From positions 1-39,358 of IMG/VR virus record IMGVR_UViG_3300037153_000531: 39,358 bases of DNA. One strand, written 5' to 3'. A program made the position numbers and the translations under genes. Source of the stretch: a virus. Of the stretch, positions 29,297-35,579 are shown piece after piece. How positions within the stretch are numbered: the first letter of the stretch is position 1; every line of letters begins with the position of its first letter. The notes beneath the pieces are model-generated. The model did not search any database. It had not been told where the DNA came from and saw only the letters and a list, made by a program, of their open reading frames with translations.

Positions 29297-30025
29297 TCAG
29301 TGCTGCCAGGGGTCGTCCGGGTCGCCGTCCTGGAGCGGCGGCAGGCCGTCCGCCGCGCGCCGGGCGTTGGTTTCCCGCCGGGCTTCGTCCTTGATCTCCG
29401 CGTTCAGGCGGTCTTCCCAGTCAGCGGGCCGGTCCCGCAGCTCCGCTTCGGCCTGCAAGATACGCAACCGGCGCTGCTCGTAGGTGAGCCCGTCTTCGTC
29501 TGCGCCCTCGTACCAGCCGGGCGGCAGGTCGCGGGATTCGGGGTGCGCCATCAGGTATTCCTCCTCGTCTTCGGGTGGGGATTCGGGGTGTGCCATGTGC
29601 TCGTACGCCTGCCGGTCCTCCTCGCTCATCGGCGCGGGCTGCGGCGGGTAGAACTCGTGCCACAGCCCGGCGGCTGGCAGCTCCGGCTCGCTGTCGGGGG
29701 TCAGGTCAGCCGAGTGCGGGACGAGCCCCCGTTCGGCTGCCGCGTTCCACGCGGCCAGGTATCCGCCGATCAGGTTGCGGCTGATCCTGGCTTCCTGGGC
29801 GAACGCGCTCATCGGGATCTTCTGCTGCCTGTCGCCGGTCACTTCCGCGCCGCTGTCGCCGGTCACTTTTGCACTGTCAGTGCAAAAGTTGCTGTCTAGA
29901 TCGGACCGCCTCCCCTGCCCGGCGCGTGGCTGGACGCAGCACGCCACGTCCGCAGCCAGAGACCAATCGCCATGTGCCACACCACGGCCAAAGTGCCTTG
30001 CACGAGCCCTCGCCTTGTCCTCCAT
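29297..30025 (-). CDS. Hypothetical protein with N-terminal HTH-like segment (242 aa)
   Basis: ATG 30025 is preceded by AAAGGAACCAGCA. Residues 1-60 are low-complexity and basic; at about 70-105 IPMSAFAQEARISRNLIGGYLAAWNAAAERG reads as a helix-turn-helix. A repeated element HMAHPESPPEDEEEYLMAHPES (two MAHPES copies) sits in an acidic middle. The C-terminal 70 residues are charged helices (RLRILQAEAELRDRPADW). Its first 130 bases overlap the end of gene 29896-30528 in another frame, an unusual length of overlap. Possibly a regulator. Confidence 0.6.
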   Translation of the reverse strand: MEDKARARARHFGRGVAHGDWSLAADVACCVQPRAGQGRRSDLDSNFCTDSAKVTGDSGAEVTGDRQQKIPMSAFAQEARISRNLIGGYLAAWNAAAERGLVPHSADLTPDSEPELPAAGLWHEFYPPQPAPMSEEDRQAYEHMAHPESPPEDEEEYLMAHPESRDLPPGWYEGADEDGLTYEQRRLRILQAEAELRDRPADWEDRLNAEIKDEARRETNARRAADGLPPLQDGDPDDPWQH

Positions 30026-30528
30026 TGCTGGTTCCTTTCCGCGCCTGTCAGGCGCCGCCCATCCGGGCCGCTCTCCCGCAGGTCACGGCGATTCAAGATC
30101 GTCTCCCGCTGCGGCAGAGCCCAGTATTCGTAGTTGCCGTCCGTCCAGTAGTGGTTCGGCGGCTTGCCGCGGGCGAAGCGCCGCGACTGCCCGTTCTCCC
30201 TGATCCAGTTCACGGCCCGCAGGTGCAGCAGCGGGTCGGTGGACCTGTGCAGCACCACGTAGTAGTGCGGGATGTCGGGCATCGTCCGGGCGAAGGTGAA
30301 CCGCTGGCTCCTGACGTACCGGCGCACCTCATCCTCGGTGCAGCCGTCGAGCAGCGGCCCGACCAGGAGCGGCTTCCAGTCCCAGGCCCGGTCGGCTACG
30401 CCTTCACTGGCGCACCGCCTGCACAGGTACGCCCACGAGCCGCCGACGACGGCGGCCAGCTCGGCATCGTTGCGGAAGCAGCTCCCGCATGGCGGAATGA
30501 CCATGACCCAGTTAGCGGGTCGGCTCAT
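29896..30528 (-). CDS. Hypothetical protein with Cys-pair N-terminus (210 aa)
   Basis: Begins MSRPANWVMVIPPCGSCFRND, then YLCRRCASEG, a pair of CxxC motifs that makes a complete zinc ribbon (residues 14-39). The middle MPDIPHYYVVLHRSTDPLLHLRAVNWIRENG and NHYWTDGNYEYWALPQRETILNRR is a conserved-looking phage domain of unknown function. The last 45 residues lie in the overlap with gene 29297-30025 and include a hydrophobic stretch (GTLAVVWHMAIGLWL). The start has AGAGGAACCG, a shortened start motif. Confidence 0.65.
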   Translation of the reverse strand: MSRPANWVMVIPPCGSCFRNDAELAAVVGGSWAYLCRRCASEGVADRAWDWKPLLVGPLLDGCTEDEVRRYVRSQRFTFARTMPDIPHYYVVLHRSTDPLLHLRAVNWIRENGQSRRFARGKPPNHYWTDGNYEYWALPQRETILNRRDLRESGPDGRRLTGAERNQQWRTRRGLVQGTLAVVWHMAIGLWLRTWRAASSHAPGRGGGPI

Positions 30529-30544
30529 GTTCGGTTCCTCTCGT

Positions 30545-30949
30545 TCAGCGTTGTGGGGCTCCTTCCGGCCCGTAGCGGACCGTCCTGATCCCGGCTGCCT
30601 CGGCCTTGGCGGCGCAGTCCCGCGCCCCGGACGAGCCGCGGCTGATGAACGCCAGGCACAGGTCGGCCCCGGCGTCCACCATCTCCTGATTGCGGACCGG
30701 CCCGGCCGCCTTGCGCTTGCCCGCCCAGTCCGCCGGGTGCGGCTCGTGGCGCTGCCCGAGCGCGAGCGCGGCCCCGGCCAGGAGCCAGTCGAGCTGGTAC
30801 GCGCCGTGCACCACTGTCACGTGCGCGCCCAGGATCTCGGCTAGCTTCTGCTCCCAGCCGGGGTCGGGATCGTAGATGGCCTTCATCAGCACGCGCACCG
30901 CCCGCTCGGGCATCGGGTAGTCGCGGCTGATCGTGACCAGGATTCTCAC
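30545..30949 (-). CDS. SLOG-domain protein (YspA/DprA-related, 134 aa)
   Basis: The N-terminus MRILVTISRDYP and the segment VVHGAYQLDWLLAGAALALG, then ADLCLAFISRGSSGARDCAAKAEAAGI, match the Rossmann-like SLOG family (YspA type) that binds nucleotides or nucleotide-derived ligands. Members occur in phages and in immune and stress systems, often with unknown substrates. A length of 134 residues is normal. The ATGA overlaps couple it to the neighbouring small gene. It might bind or cleave a signal nucleotide, which is inference. Confidence 0.75.
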   Translation of the reverse strand: MRILVTISRDYPMPERAVRVLMKAIYDPDPGWEQKLAEILGAHVTVVHGAYQLDWLLAGAALALGQRHEPHPADWAGKRKAAGPVRNQEMVDAGADLCLAFISRGSSGARDCAAKAEAAGIRTVRYGPEGAPQR

Positions 30950-31143
30950 GCCCGGTCGCCCCGGAACTCGGGGACGGGCGTGCAGTGCTCAAGCTGGCGG
31001 GCGAGGGCGGTGCGCGCCTGCTGGTCGATCGGCTTGCCTGACCGGAGCAGCTTGATGAGGCGGCGCCGGTCTGCCTCCATCCGCTGCCAGTCGGTCCAGA
31101 ACTCGGACCGCATCTGCCGGGGCCGGTCGTCGGTGGTGGTCAT
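30946..31143 (-). CDS. Small charged helical protein (65 aa)
   Basis: ATG 31143 follows AGAGGAAGAC. MTTTDDRPRQMRSEFWTDWQRMEADRRRLIKLLRSG is an amphipathic, strongly charged helix region, and the end is CTPVPEFRGDRA. The stop overlaps the SLOG start. No known family; it could be a partner of the SLOG protein. Confidence 0.55.
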   Translation of the reverse strand: MTTTDDRPRQMRSEFWTDWQRMEADRRRLIKLLRSGKPIDQQARTALARQLEHCTPVPEFRGDRA

Positions 31144-31415
31144 GGTGTCTTCCTCTGCTCTCTCGGGGTTGCCATCCAGACGGTCTGGACGGACTGGGCG
31201 GCCATGATGACTTCTTTCAGCGCCGCCTTGTACTGGGGCGTCTTGCGGGCGTGGCCGTTCGGCGTGGTGAGCCGGGCCAGCTCCTTGCACGCGATGCGCA
31301 GGCGGCGCTCAGCCGCCGCCGCTTTCCGCGGGTAGTAGTCGGGGTTCTTCGTCGTGATGTCCGGCGGGTGGCTCAGGCCGGTGTCTTCCGGCGTCGGCCC
31401 CGGCAGCCTGGTCAC
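31140..31415 (-). CDS. Small basic helical protein (91 aa)
   Basis: GTG 31415 follows GGAGGAGGAGAA. The body KAAAAERRLRIACKELARLTTP and YKAALKEVIMAAQSVQTVWMA forms two helices of a compact bundle, with a Pro-rich acidic head. It overlaps both neighbours by 4 bases. Function unknown. Confidence 0.55.
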   Translation of the reverse strand: MTRLPGPTPEDTGLSHPPDITTKNPDYYPRKAAAAERRLRIACKELARLTTPNGHARKTPQYKAALKEVIMAAQSVQTVWMATPREQRKTP

Positions 31416-31588
31416 TTCTCCTCCTCCAGGGTGGCCAGGAGCAGGGCGGACAGCTCCGTCATCATGCAGGCGGCCTTGTAGAGCACCATGTCCTCCTGCG
31501 GGTCGGGGAGCCGGTCGAAGATGCCCGTGGCCAGGGTGGCGATGCGCTCGCCCTCCTGCGCCCTGCGGGTCCTGGCGGTCGCGTCCAT
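31412..31588 (-). CDS. Small helical protein (58 aa)
   Basis: MDATARTRRAQEGERIATLATGIFDRLPDPQEDMVLYKAA continues CMMTELSALLLATLEEEK. It is a short helical hairpin. It starts with the full AGGAACCAGCA motif and ends in a 4-base overlap with the next gene. The upstream stop TAG is embedded in the start motif. Function unknown. Confidence 0.6.
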   Translation of the reverse strand: MDATARTRRAQEGERIATLATGIFDRLPDPQEDMVLYKAACMMTELSALLLATLEEEK

Positions 31589-31597
31589 TGCTGGTTC

Positions 31598-31789
31598 CTA
31601 ACTGGTGTGCTTGACGGTGGTGGACTTGATGATCACGGTCGGCGCCGCGGTCTGGGCTGGCATCGTCGCGCCGAGCACGCACAGCCCGGCGAACACGACC
31701 GCGAGGGTGGACAGCACCGTGATGACGACGGTGCGCAGGGTGCGGGGCCTGCGGTGCGCGGGCTCGCGCACCGTGCGGGGTGGTTTCAC
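31598..31789 (-). CDS. Single-pass membrane protein (63 aa)
   Basis: GTG 31789 follows AGGAACCAGCA. A basic Pro-rich cytoplasmic head (KPPRTVREPAHRRPRTLR) leads to one transmembrane helix (TVVITVLSTLAVVFAGLCVL) and a short outside tail APTVIIKSTTVKHTS. The topology is N-in. It lies downstream of the lipoprotein terminator, so it may be a host-membrane effector such as a superinfection or lysis modulator. Function unknown. Confidence 0.6.
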   Translation of the reverse strand: MKPPRTVREPAHRRPRTLRTVVITVLSTLAVVFAGLCVLGATMPAQTAAPTVIIKSTTVKHTS

Positions 31790-31809
31790 TGCTGGTTCCT
31801 TCCGGCCAG

Positions 31810-31836
31810 GCCGGGGCGGCTCCGCGCCGCCCCGGC
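31810..31836 (-). terminator. GC hairpin terminator after the Ltp lipoprotein gene
   Basis: A perfect 11-bp stem GCCGGGGCGGC/GCCGCCCCGGC (31810-31820 with 31826-31836) with a 5-base loop lies just after the lipoprotein stop (31851) and before the start motif of the next gene. Confidence 0.7.
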
Positions 31837-31850
31837 GCACGGGGCGTCGG

Positions 31851-32360
31851 CTACAGGCCGACCTTGCTGGCGGCGTAGCTCGCCTGGGCGTAGGTGAACT
31901 TCTCGAACTGGAGCTGGTCGATCAGGCTGCCGCGGGAGAACCCGCCCATGTCCATGTACGACTTGGCGGAATCGACGGCCTGCGCGTTCCAGTCGGCGCC
32001 CGAGTGGTCCGCCGCCCATTCGGCGTCCGCCTGGGAGAACTTCTCGAACTTGAGCTGGCTGACCAGGCCGTCGTGGGAGAAGCCGCCCATGTCCAGGTAG
32101 GACTGGGCGCTGTCGAGGGCCTGCTGCTCGCTGACCGTGATCTGCGGCGCCTTGTGGGTGGGAGGCGCCACCGCCTTGTGGGTGGCGGGCGCAGCCGCCT
32201 TGTGGCTGGCGGGCGCCTGGGTGGCGGGCGCCGCCGGGGCCGAGTGGGTGACCTTCGGCGCGACCGGGGTCGCGTGGCCGCTGGCCATCGCGGTGCTGCA
32301 CCCGGCGATGCCGCCCGCAATGCACAGGCTGGCCACGGTGAACTTGACTGACTTACGCAT
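31851..32360 (-). CDS. ltp: Ltp-type superinfection-exclusion lipoprotein
   Basis: The protein has 169 residues. Signal peptide MRKSVKFTVASLCIAGGIAGC ends in a lipobox whose Cys21 would be lipidated, so the protein sits on the outer face of the membrane. A Pro/Ala/Thr/Lys linker (30-72) contains repeated THKA units. Two Ltp repeats follow: about 81-123 and 128-169, each with DSAxSYxDMGGFS and QLxFEKF. This is the host-cell-surface-exposed lipoprotein (Ltp) domain, known to block DNA entry of related phages by interfering with tape-measure-mediated injection. Its own terminator hairpins on both sides suggest independent control. In a virulent phage it would protect the infected cell from a second phage. 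Confidence 0.85.
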   Translation of the reverse strand: MRKSVKFTVASLCIAGGIAGCSTAMASGHATPVAPKVTHSAPAAPATQAPASHKAAAPATHKAVAPPTHKAPQITVSEQQALDSAQSYLDMGGFSHDGLVSQLKFEKFSQADAEWAADHSGADWNAQAVDSAKSYMDMGGFSRGSLIDQLQFEKFTYAQASYAASKVGL

Positions 32361-32405
32361 GGTGTTCCCTCCAAGGAACTGATCCGAGCCCGATCTGAGC
32401 TGCGG

Positions 32406-32449
32406 CCGGGATGCGCCACCCGCTCCGCCTCGCAGGCGGCGCGTCCCGG
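32406..32449 (-). terminator. GC hairpin after the first gene of the leftward block
   Basis: CCGGGATGCGCC (32406-32417) pairs with GGCGCGTCCCGG (32438-32449) with one T-G wobble. An alternative inner stem CCGCCT/AGGCGG (32425-32430 with 32434-32439) could replace part of it. It follows the stop of gene 32457-33098 and precedes the lipoprotein gene. Confidence 0.6.
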
Positions 32450-32456
32450 TCGGTGC

Positions 32457-33098
32457 TCAGCTCTGCTCCCGCCTGACGTAGATGCCCTTGGCCGGGCTGG
32501 CGACCGGCCCGTTGTTCTTGACCAGGCGGGTGAGGTGCGACCGGATCGCCCCGCTGGTCAGGGCGAACATGCCAGCGGCCATCGTCTGCACGTCCACCCC
32601 GTCCGGGTAGAGCGCGAGGTGCTTGAGGATGCGCTCGCCGCGTTGCAGCTCCCGGTTCTCCGCGGGCTCCTCGATGACCTGCGGCGCGTTGCGCCCCACA
32701 TCGGCGCGGGGCTCGGTGCTGCCCGCATCCCGCCCGATCCGCGTGGCGTGCGGGTCCGGGACCGGCGGGCGTCCCCGGAACGAGGCGGCGTGGTTGAGGG
32801 CGGGCGCCTGCATCCTGCCGAGGGCGATCTTCACCGCGTTGAGCAGGGGCACGCCGCGCGCCTTGTCGGGCACGGTGTAGAGGCCGTTGCCCGTGCGGAC
32901 GATCCGCACGCCCTCGACCGGCGGGTCCGCGCTCGGCACGCTGACCTCGTAGTTGGCGGTCGGCCAGTAGACCACGCCGTCAGGGCGCGTCGCGGTCTGG
33001 AAGTCGATCACCTTGAGGACAGCATCGCCGTCCACGAAGCCGCGCTCCTGGACGTATCTGTTCCCGGCCTCGTCCTTGGCCATTTTCCTGTAGCCCAT
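32457..33098 (-). CDS. Candidate winged-helix regulator, first gene of the long leftward block (213 aa)
   Basis: The ATG follows AGAAGGAGG. The N-terminal 100 residues (MGYRKMAKDEAGNRYVQERGF, then VLKVIDFQTATRPDGVVYWP) are beta-rich. A disordered middle (105-150) leads to a C-terminal winged-helix: GERILKHLALYPDGVDVQTM, then LTSGAIRSHLTRLVKNN and the wing PVASPAKGIYVRRE. Being the first gene from the palindromic promoter region, it is the best candidate for a protein that binds the palindrome and controls both directions. Family not certain; no lambda-type repressor fold is seen. Confidence 0.6.
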   Translation of the reverse strand: MGYRKMAKDEAGNRYVQERGFVDGDAVLKVIDFQTATRPDGVVYWPTANYEVSVPSADPPVEGVRIVRTGNGLYTVPDKARGVPLLNAVKIALGRMQAPALNHAASFRGRPPVPDPHATRIGRDAGSTEPRADVGRNAPQVIEEPAENRELQRGERILKHLALYPDGVDVQTMAAGMFALTSGAIRSHLTRLVKNNGPVASPAKGIYVRREQS

Positions 33099-33173
33099 GT
33101 TGCCGGGCCTCCTTCTGATATCGGGCCGTTCGACCCTGGTCCATCGTCACCCCGTGGTCGAGGTGATGACCTC

Positions 33174-33203
33174 AGTCTACACGACGTTGACGGTCCCCGT
33201 CAA
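33174..33203 (-). promoter_or_regulatory. Leftward promoter of the long leftward block
   Basis: On the minus strand, -35 TTGACG (33198-33203) and -10 TAGACT (33174-33179) with an 18-base spacer. The RNA would start near 33167, giving a leader of about 70 bases to gene 32457-33098. It overlaps the rightward promoter, so RNA polymerase probably cannot hold both at once. Confidence 0.75.
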
Positions 33204-33215
33204 GTCTGGTAGACT
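33187..33215 (+). promoter_or_regulatory. Rightward promoter of the ligase block
   Basis: The -35 is TTGACG (33187-33192) and the -10 is TAGACT (33210-33215) with the optimal 17-base spacer. The RNA would start near 33222. An in-frame ATG at 33222 could even be read leaderless, but the ATG at 33267 has a strong ribosome site. Confidence 0.78.
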
Positions 33216-33266
33216 GAGGTCATGAGATCGACCCCAGTCGAAGGGCTGGGAGGGAGGAGGGCCAAG

Positions 33267-33518
33267 ATGGTCCGCGACAGCAGCGAGTACCTGGCGGAGG
33301 CGGGCGGTGCACACACGCCCGCGCCCCAGGTCACCCGCCTGCACGTTTCCCCCGCGGAGGGCGACCTGTGCATCCACGAGATGTTCGCGCCCGCGTGCGC
33401 CACGTGCACCCGCAACCCTGACGCCGCCGACCCGGAGTTCATGGAGGAGTTCGGCGGGATGACGCAGGGATTCGGCTTCTACGACGAGCTGAGCATGAGC
33501 ACGAAGGGATGGAAGTGA
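33267..33518 (+). CDS. Small Cys-rich protein, first gene of the ligase block (83 aa)
   Basis: ATG 33267 follows GGGAGGAGGGCC; a leaderless upstream ATG at 33222 would add 15 residues. The body contains LHVSPAEGDLCIHEMFAPACATCTRNPDAADP, where three Cys and one His fit a zinc site, and ends FGFYDELSMSTKGWK. Being the first early gene rightward, it may act on the host soon after infection. Function unknown. Confidence 0.6.
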   Translation: MVRDSSEYLAEAGGAHTPAPQVTRLHVSPAEGDLCIHEMFAPACATCTRNPDAADPEFMEEFGGMTQGFGFYDELSMSTKGWK

Positions 33519-33519
33519 G

Positions 33520-33768
33520 ATGACGACAGCAGACGACGCGGGCGTGGTGGTGGTGCAGGCCGCCAGCCACCGCCGCCTGATGCACCTGGGGGCGCCGCCG
33601 AACGGCGAGCGCACGCTGTGCGGGCGGTACGCGAGCGACAGGTACGAGGACCCGATGACGGACGTGACCGGGCTGCGGATGTGCGGCGCGTGCGAGTTCG
33701 CGCGTGACACGAAGGGCCGCGACTGGTGCAACAGGAGGAGGCCGCGCAGTGAAGCCGATGCTGTATGA
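33520..33768 (+). CDS. Small zinc-binding candidate (82 aa)
   Basis: MTTADDAGVVVVQAASHRRLMHLGAPPNGERTLCGRYASDRYEDP is followed by MCGACEFARDTKGRDWCNRRR. A His, then C, then CxxC and a late C form a likely zinc ribbon, a pattern shared with many actinobacterial phage and mobile-element proteins. The ATG follows GGAAGTGAG. Its 3' end overlaps the ligase start by 20 bases. Confidence 0.6.
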   Translation: MTTADDAGVVVVQAASHRRLMHLGAPPNGERTLCGRYASDRYEDPMTDVTGLRMCGACEFARDTKGRDWCNRRRPRSEADAV

Positions 33769-34585
33769 GTCGGCCGAGATCAGAGACCTGCCGGAGCTGG
33801 CCGCGGACGCCCTGATCGCGGTCGAGCAGAAGTGCGACGGAGTGCGGCTGCTGACGGAGATCACCCCCGATGGGGTGAGGTTCTTCGGCGCGGCCGGTGA
33901 CCCGATCCGGTTCCCCGCCGCGACCCAGTGGTTCCTGCCGCTGGCCGCGTCGCTGGCGCTCCCGGACGGGTCCGACGCGGCGGTCACGCTCGACGGCGAG
34001 CTGATGATCGAGGACGGCACCTACGTCGTGTTCGACCTGCCGTACCTGCGGATCGGCGGCGAGGTGCTGTCCCGGCCGGGCGAGACGCTGCTGGGCACCC
34101 GCAGGCTGCTGCTGGAGGAGATCACCGACTCGGACGACTGGAAGCCGGGCGTCCGCCTGGTCGCCCACGCGGTCACGCCGGACGAGAAGATCAGGCTGGT
34201 CGCCGCGGTGGGCGAGGAGATCGGCGGCGAGGGGTTCGTGCTCAAGCGGCGCGACTCGGTGTACCAGCCCGGCGTCCGGGTCGCCCACTCGCTCAAGTGC
34301 AAGTTCGTGTGGACAGCCGAGGTGATCGTCACCTCGTTCGAGCGGACCGCGACCACCGGGTCGGCGCGGCTCGCCGTGTTCGACGCGGCCGGGGAGCTGG
34401 TGCCGGTGGGCGGCTGCTCGCTGATCGGGAAGCCCGCCGTCGAGGCGGGCTGCGTCATCGAGGTGGCCTACGCCCACTTCCGGGGCGCGATGATCCAGCC
34501 GCGGATGGTCCGCAGGCGGGACGACAAGCAGCCGGAGGCGTGCACGACGGCGCAGTTCATGGCGTACAGCAAGGCGCTGGCGTGA
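33749..34585 (+). CDS. ATP-dependent DNA ligase
   Basis: The protein has 278 residues from GTG 33749 (GGAGGAGG upstream). Nucleotidyltransferase motif I, EQKCDGVR, carries the adenylated lysine Lys28. Motif III LDGELM is at 81-86, IIIa VVFDLPYL near 93-100, IV EGFVLKR at 161-167 and V LKCKF at 182-186. An OB-fold domain with RMVRRRDDKQPEA ends the protein. This is the minimal two-domain ligase type found in phages. It seals nicks using ATP while the bacterial host uses NAD. It is the only enzyme of DNA synthesis or repair type in this block. Confidence 0.92.
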   Translation: MKPMLYESAEIRDLPELAADALIAVEQKCDGVRLLTEITPDGVRFFGAAGDPIRFPAATQWFLPLAASLALPDGSDAAVTLDGELMIEDGTYVVFDLPYLRIGGEVLSRPGETLLGTRRLLLEEITDSDDWKPGVRLVAHAVTPDEKIRLVAAVGEEIGGEGFVLKRRDSVYQPGVRVAHSLKCKFVWTAEVIVTSFERTATTGSARLAVFDAAGELVPVGGCSLIGKPAVEAGCVIEVAYAHFRGAMIQPRMVRRRDDKQPEACTTAQFMAYSKALA

Positions 34586-34734
34586 AGGCGGACAAGCCGT
34601 GCGAGCTGTGCGGCGGGTACTGCATCGATGACGACACGTGCTACTGGTCGGTGCTGATCGGCAAGGCGTATGACTGGCGGGACTTCCGCAGCCAGCTCCG
34701 GCAGGTCAGGCCGTTCGAGGAGGACATCGCATGA
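34582..34734 (+). CDS. Small Cys-rich protein (50 aa)
   Basis: GTG 34582 overlaps the ligase stop (gtga). KADKPCELCGGYCIDDDTCYW holds two Cys pairs typical of a zinc knuckle, followed by an amphipathic helix (DWRDFRSQLRQVRPFEE). The stop overlaps the next start. Function unknown; coupling to the ligase may mean a related role. Confidence 0.55.
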   Translation: MKADKPCELCGGYCIDDDTCYWSVLIGKAYDWRDFRSQLRQVRPFEEDIA

Positions 34735-34898
34735 GGCGGGTGCCGGGATGGTGGCAGCCGCCGGGAAGGGAGGATCTGGTGGACCCGAGACTGCTGGGGA
34801 CGCTGCACCTGATCGACCAGCGGCTTGAGCGGATCGCGATAGCGCTGGAGAAGATCGCGGCGGCCTCATCTGAGGGCGCAAAAGAGGAAGACCGATGA
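34731..34898 (+). CDS. Small coiled-coil protein (55 aa)
   Basis: ATG 34731 overlaps the previous stop (atga). After a Trp/Pro-rich head comes a heptad-like stretch DPRLLGTLHLIDQRLERIAIALEKIAAAS, a probable short coiled coil, and an acidic tail. It overlaps the next gene by 4 bases. Function unknown. Confidence 0.5.
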   Translation: MRRVPGWWQPPGREDLVDPRLLGTLHLIDQRLERIAIALEKIAAASSEGAKEEDR

Positions 34899-34999
34899 CG
34901 GTCCTGACCGAATGGTGCAGGCGGGGCGCCCACCGCAGGTGCACCAACCCGAAGTGCCAGTGCGAATGCCACCCGACAGGAGACAGCAATGCTGACTGA
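34895..34999 (+). CDS. Cys-rich microprotein (34 aa)
   Basis: MTVLTEWCRRGAHRRCTNP continues KCQCECHPTG. The C-x3-C-x-C-x-C... spacing and two His make a tiny zinc-knuckle-like peptide of a kind that recurs in Streptomyces-type phages. It is coupled by overlaps on both sides (atga; 11 bases with the lipoprotein gene). Function unknown. Confidence 0.5.
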   Translation: MTVLTEWCRRGAHRRCTNPKCQCECHPTGDSNAD

Positions 35000-35579
35000 G
35001 CCCCGCTGCTTCGGCTGCGACGTGGGGATGTGCCATCCCGGCCGCGCGCTGGAGGGATGCGAGTGCGAGTGCCGCCGCGCCACCTACGTGCCGGGGTGCC
35101 GCCGCCCGGAGCGCAAGACCATGTGGCTCGCGGCGGTCGCCCTGATCGCCGCCGGGTGCACGAGCGCGACGACGAGCACCGCGGCGCCCACCGCGGCGCC
35201 GCCCAGCCCGGTGGGCTCCTCCGGGCTGTCCACGCCCGCGACGCTCGGGTGCGCCTGGTACTCCCCGACCCGGATTCCGGGGCAGGTGGTGTCGGTCGTG
35301 GCGACCGGCCCGGCGTGCAAGGACAGGTCGGTGATCGACATGCTGACCCGCGACTCGGACCAGCCGTGGGTGAGCGAGAGCCTGATCCCCGGCTCTTACG
35401 GGCACGAGCTGGCCACGCTGCGGCACGGCGCCTCGACTATCCAGGTCTGGTTCACCGGGCCGCTGCCGTCTCACAATGCGACGGCGAGCCCCGGCACCCA
35501 GTCGGCCACGCCTGCGGCGGAGCTGGCCGGGCGGGTCGCGACGGCGTTCCAGGCCGCCGGATGGACGCCGGTCGTATGA
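34989..35579 (+). CDS. Lipoprotein with Cys-rich N-terminal extension (196 aa; lipoprotein proper from 35121)
   Basis: The long form starts at ATG 34989 (CAGGAGACAGC). Residues 1-44 are a Cys-rich peptide (CFGCDVGMCHPGRALEGCECECRR). At Met45 a signal peptide begins, MWLAAVALIAAGC, with a lipobox. The 130-residue mature part is Thr/Ala/Pro-rich and then compact (GCAWYSPTRIPGQVVSVVATGPACKDRS), with two Cys that may form a disulfide. Met45 (35121) has GGAG 9 bases upstream, so a separate 152-residue lipoprotein may be made. A 44-residue zinc-knuckle head before a signal peptide is unusual. Role at the cell surface unknown. Confidence 0.65.
   Translation: MLTEPRCFGCDVGMCHPGRALEGCECECRRATYVPGCRRPERKTMWLAAVALIAAGCTSATTSTAAPTAAPPSPVGSSGLSTPATLGCAWYSPTRIPGQVVSVVATGPACKDRSVIDMLTRDSDQPWVSESLIPGSYGHELATLRHGASTIQVWFTGPLPSHNATASPGTQSATPAAELAGRVATAFQAAGWTPVV

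Larger units (their letters stand above)
33166..33223. promoter_or_regulatory. Long palindrome covering the divergent promoters (operator candidate)
   Basis: The arms ATGACCTCAGTCTAC (33166-33180) and GTAGACTGAGGTCAT (33209-33223) are 15-bp perfect inverted repeats, 28 bases apart. An inner pair TTGACGG/CCGTCAA (33187-33193 with 33197-33203) lies between them. Both promoters' -10 elements lie inside the arms and their -35 elements inside the inner pair, so one dimeric protein at the centre could block both. Confidence 0.75.

Noticed and set aside
28523-29899. Rightward open frame of 458 codons
   Set aside because: Antisense shadow of four leftward genes that have proper starts and motifs; no protein-like pattern.
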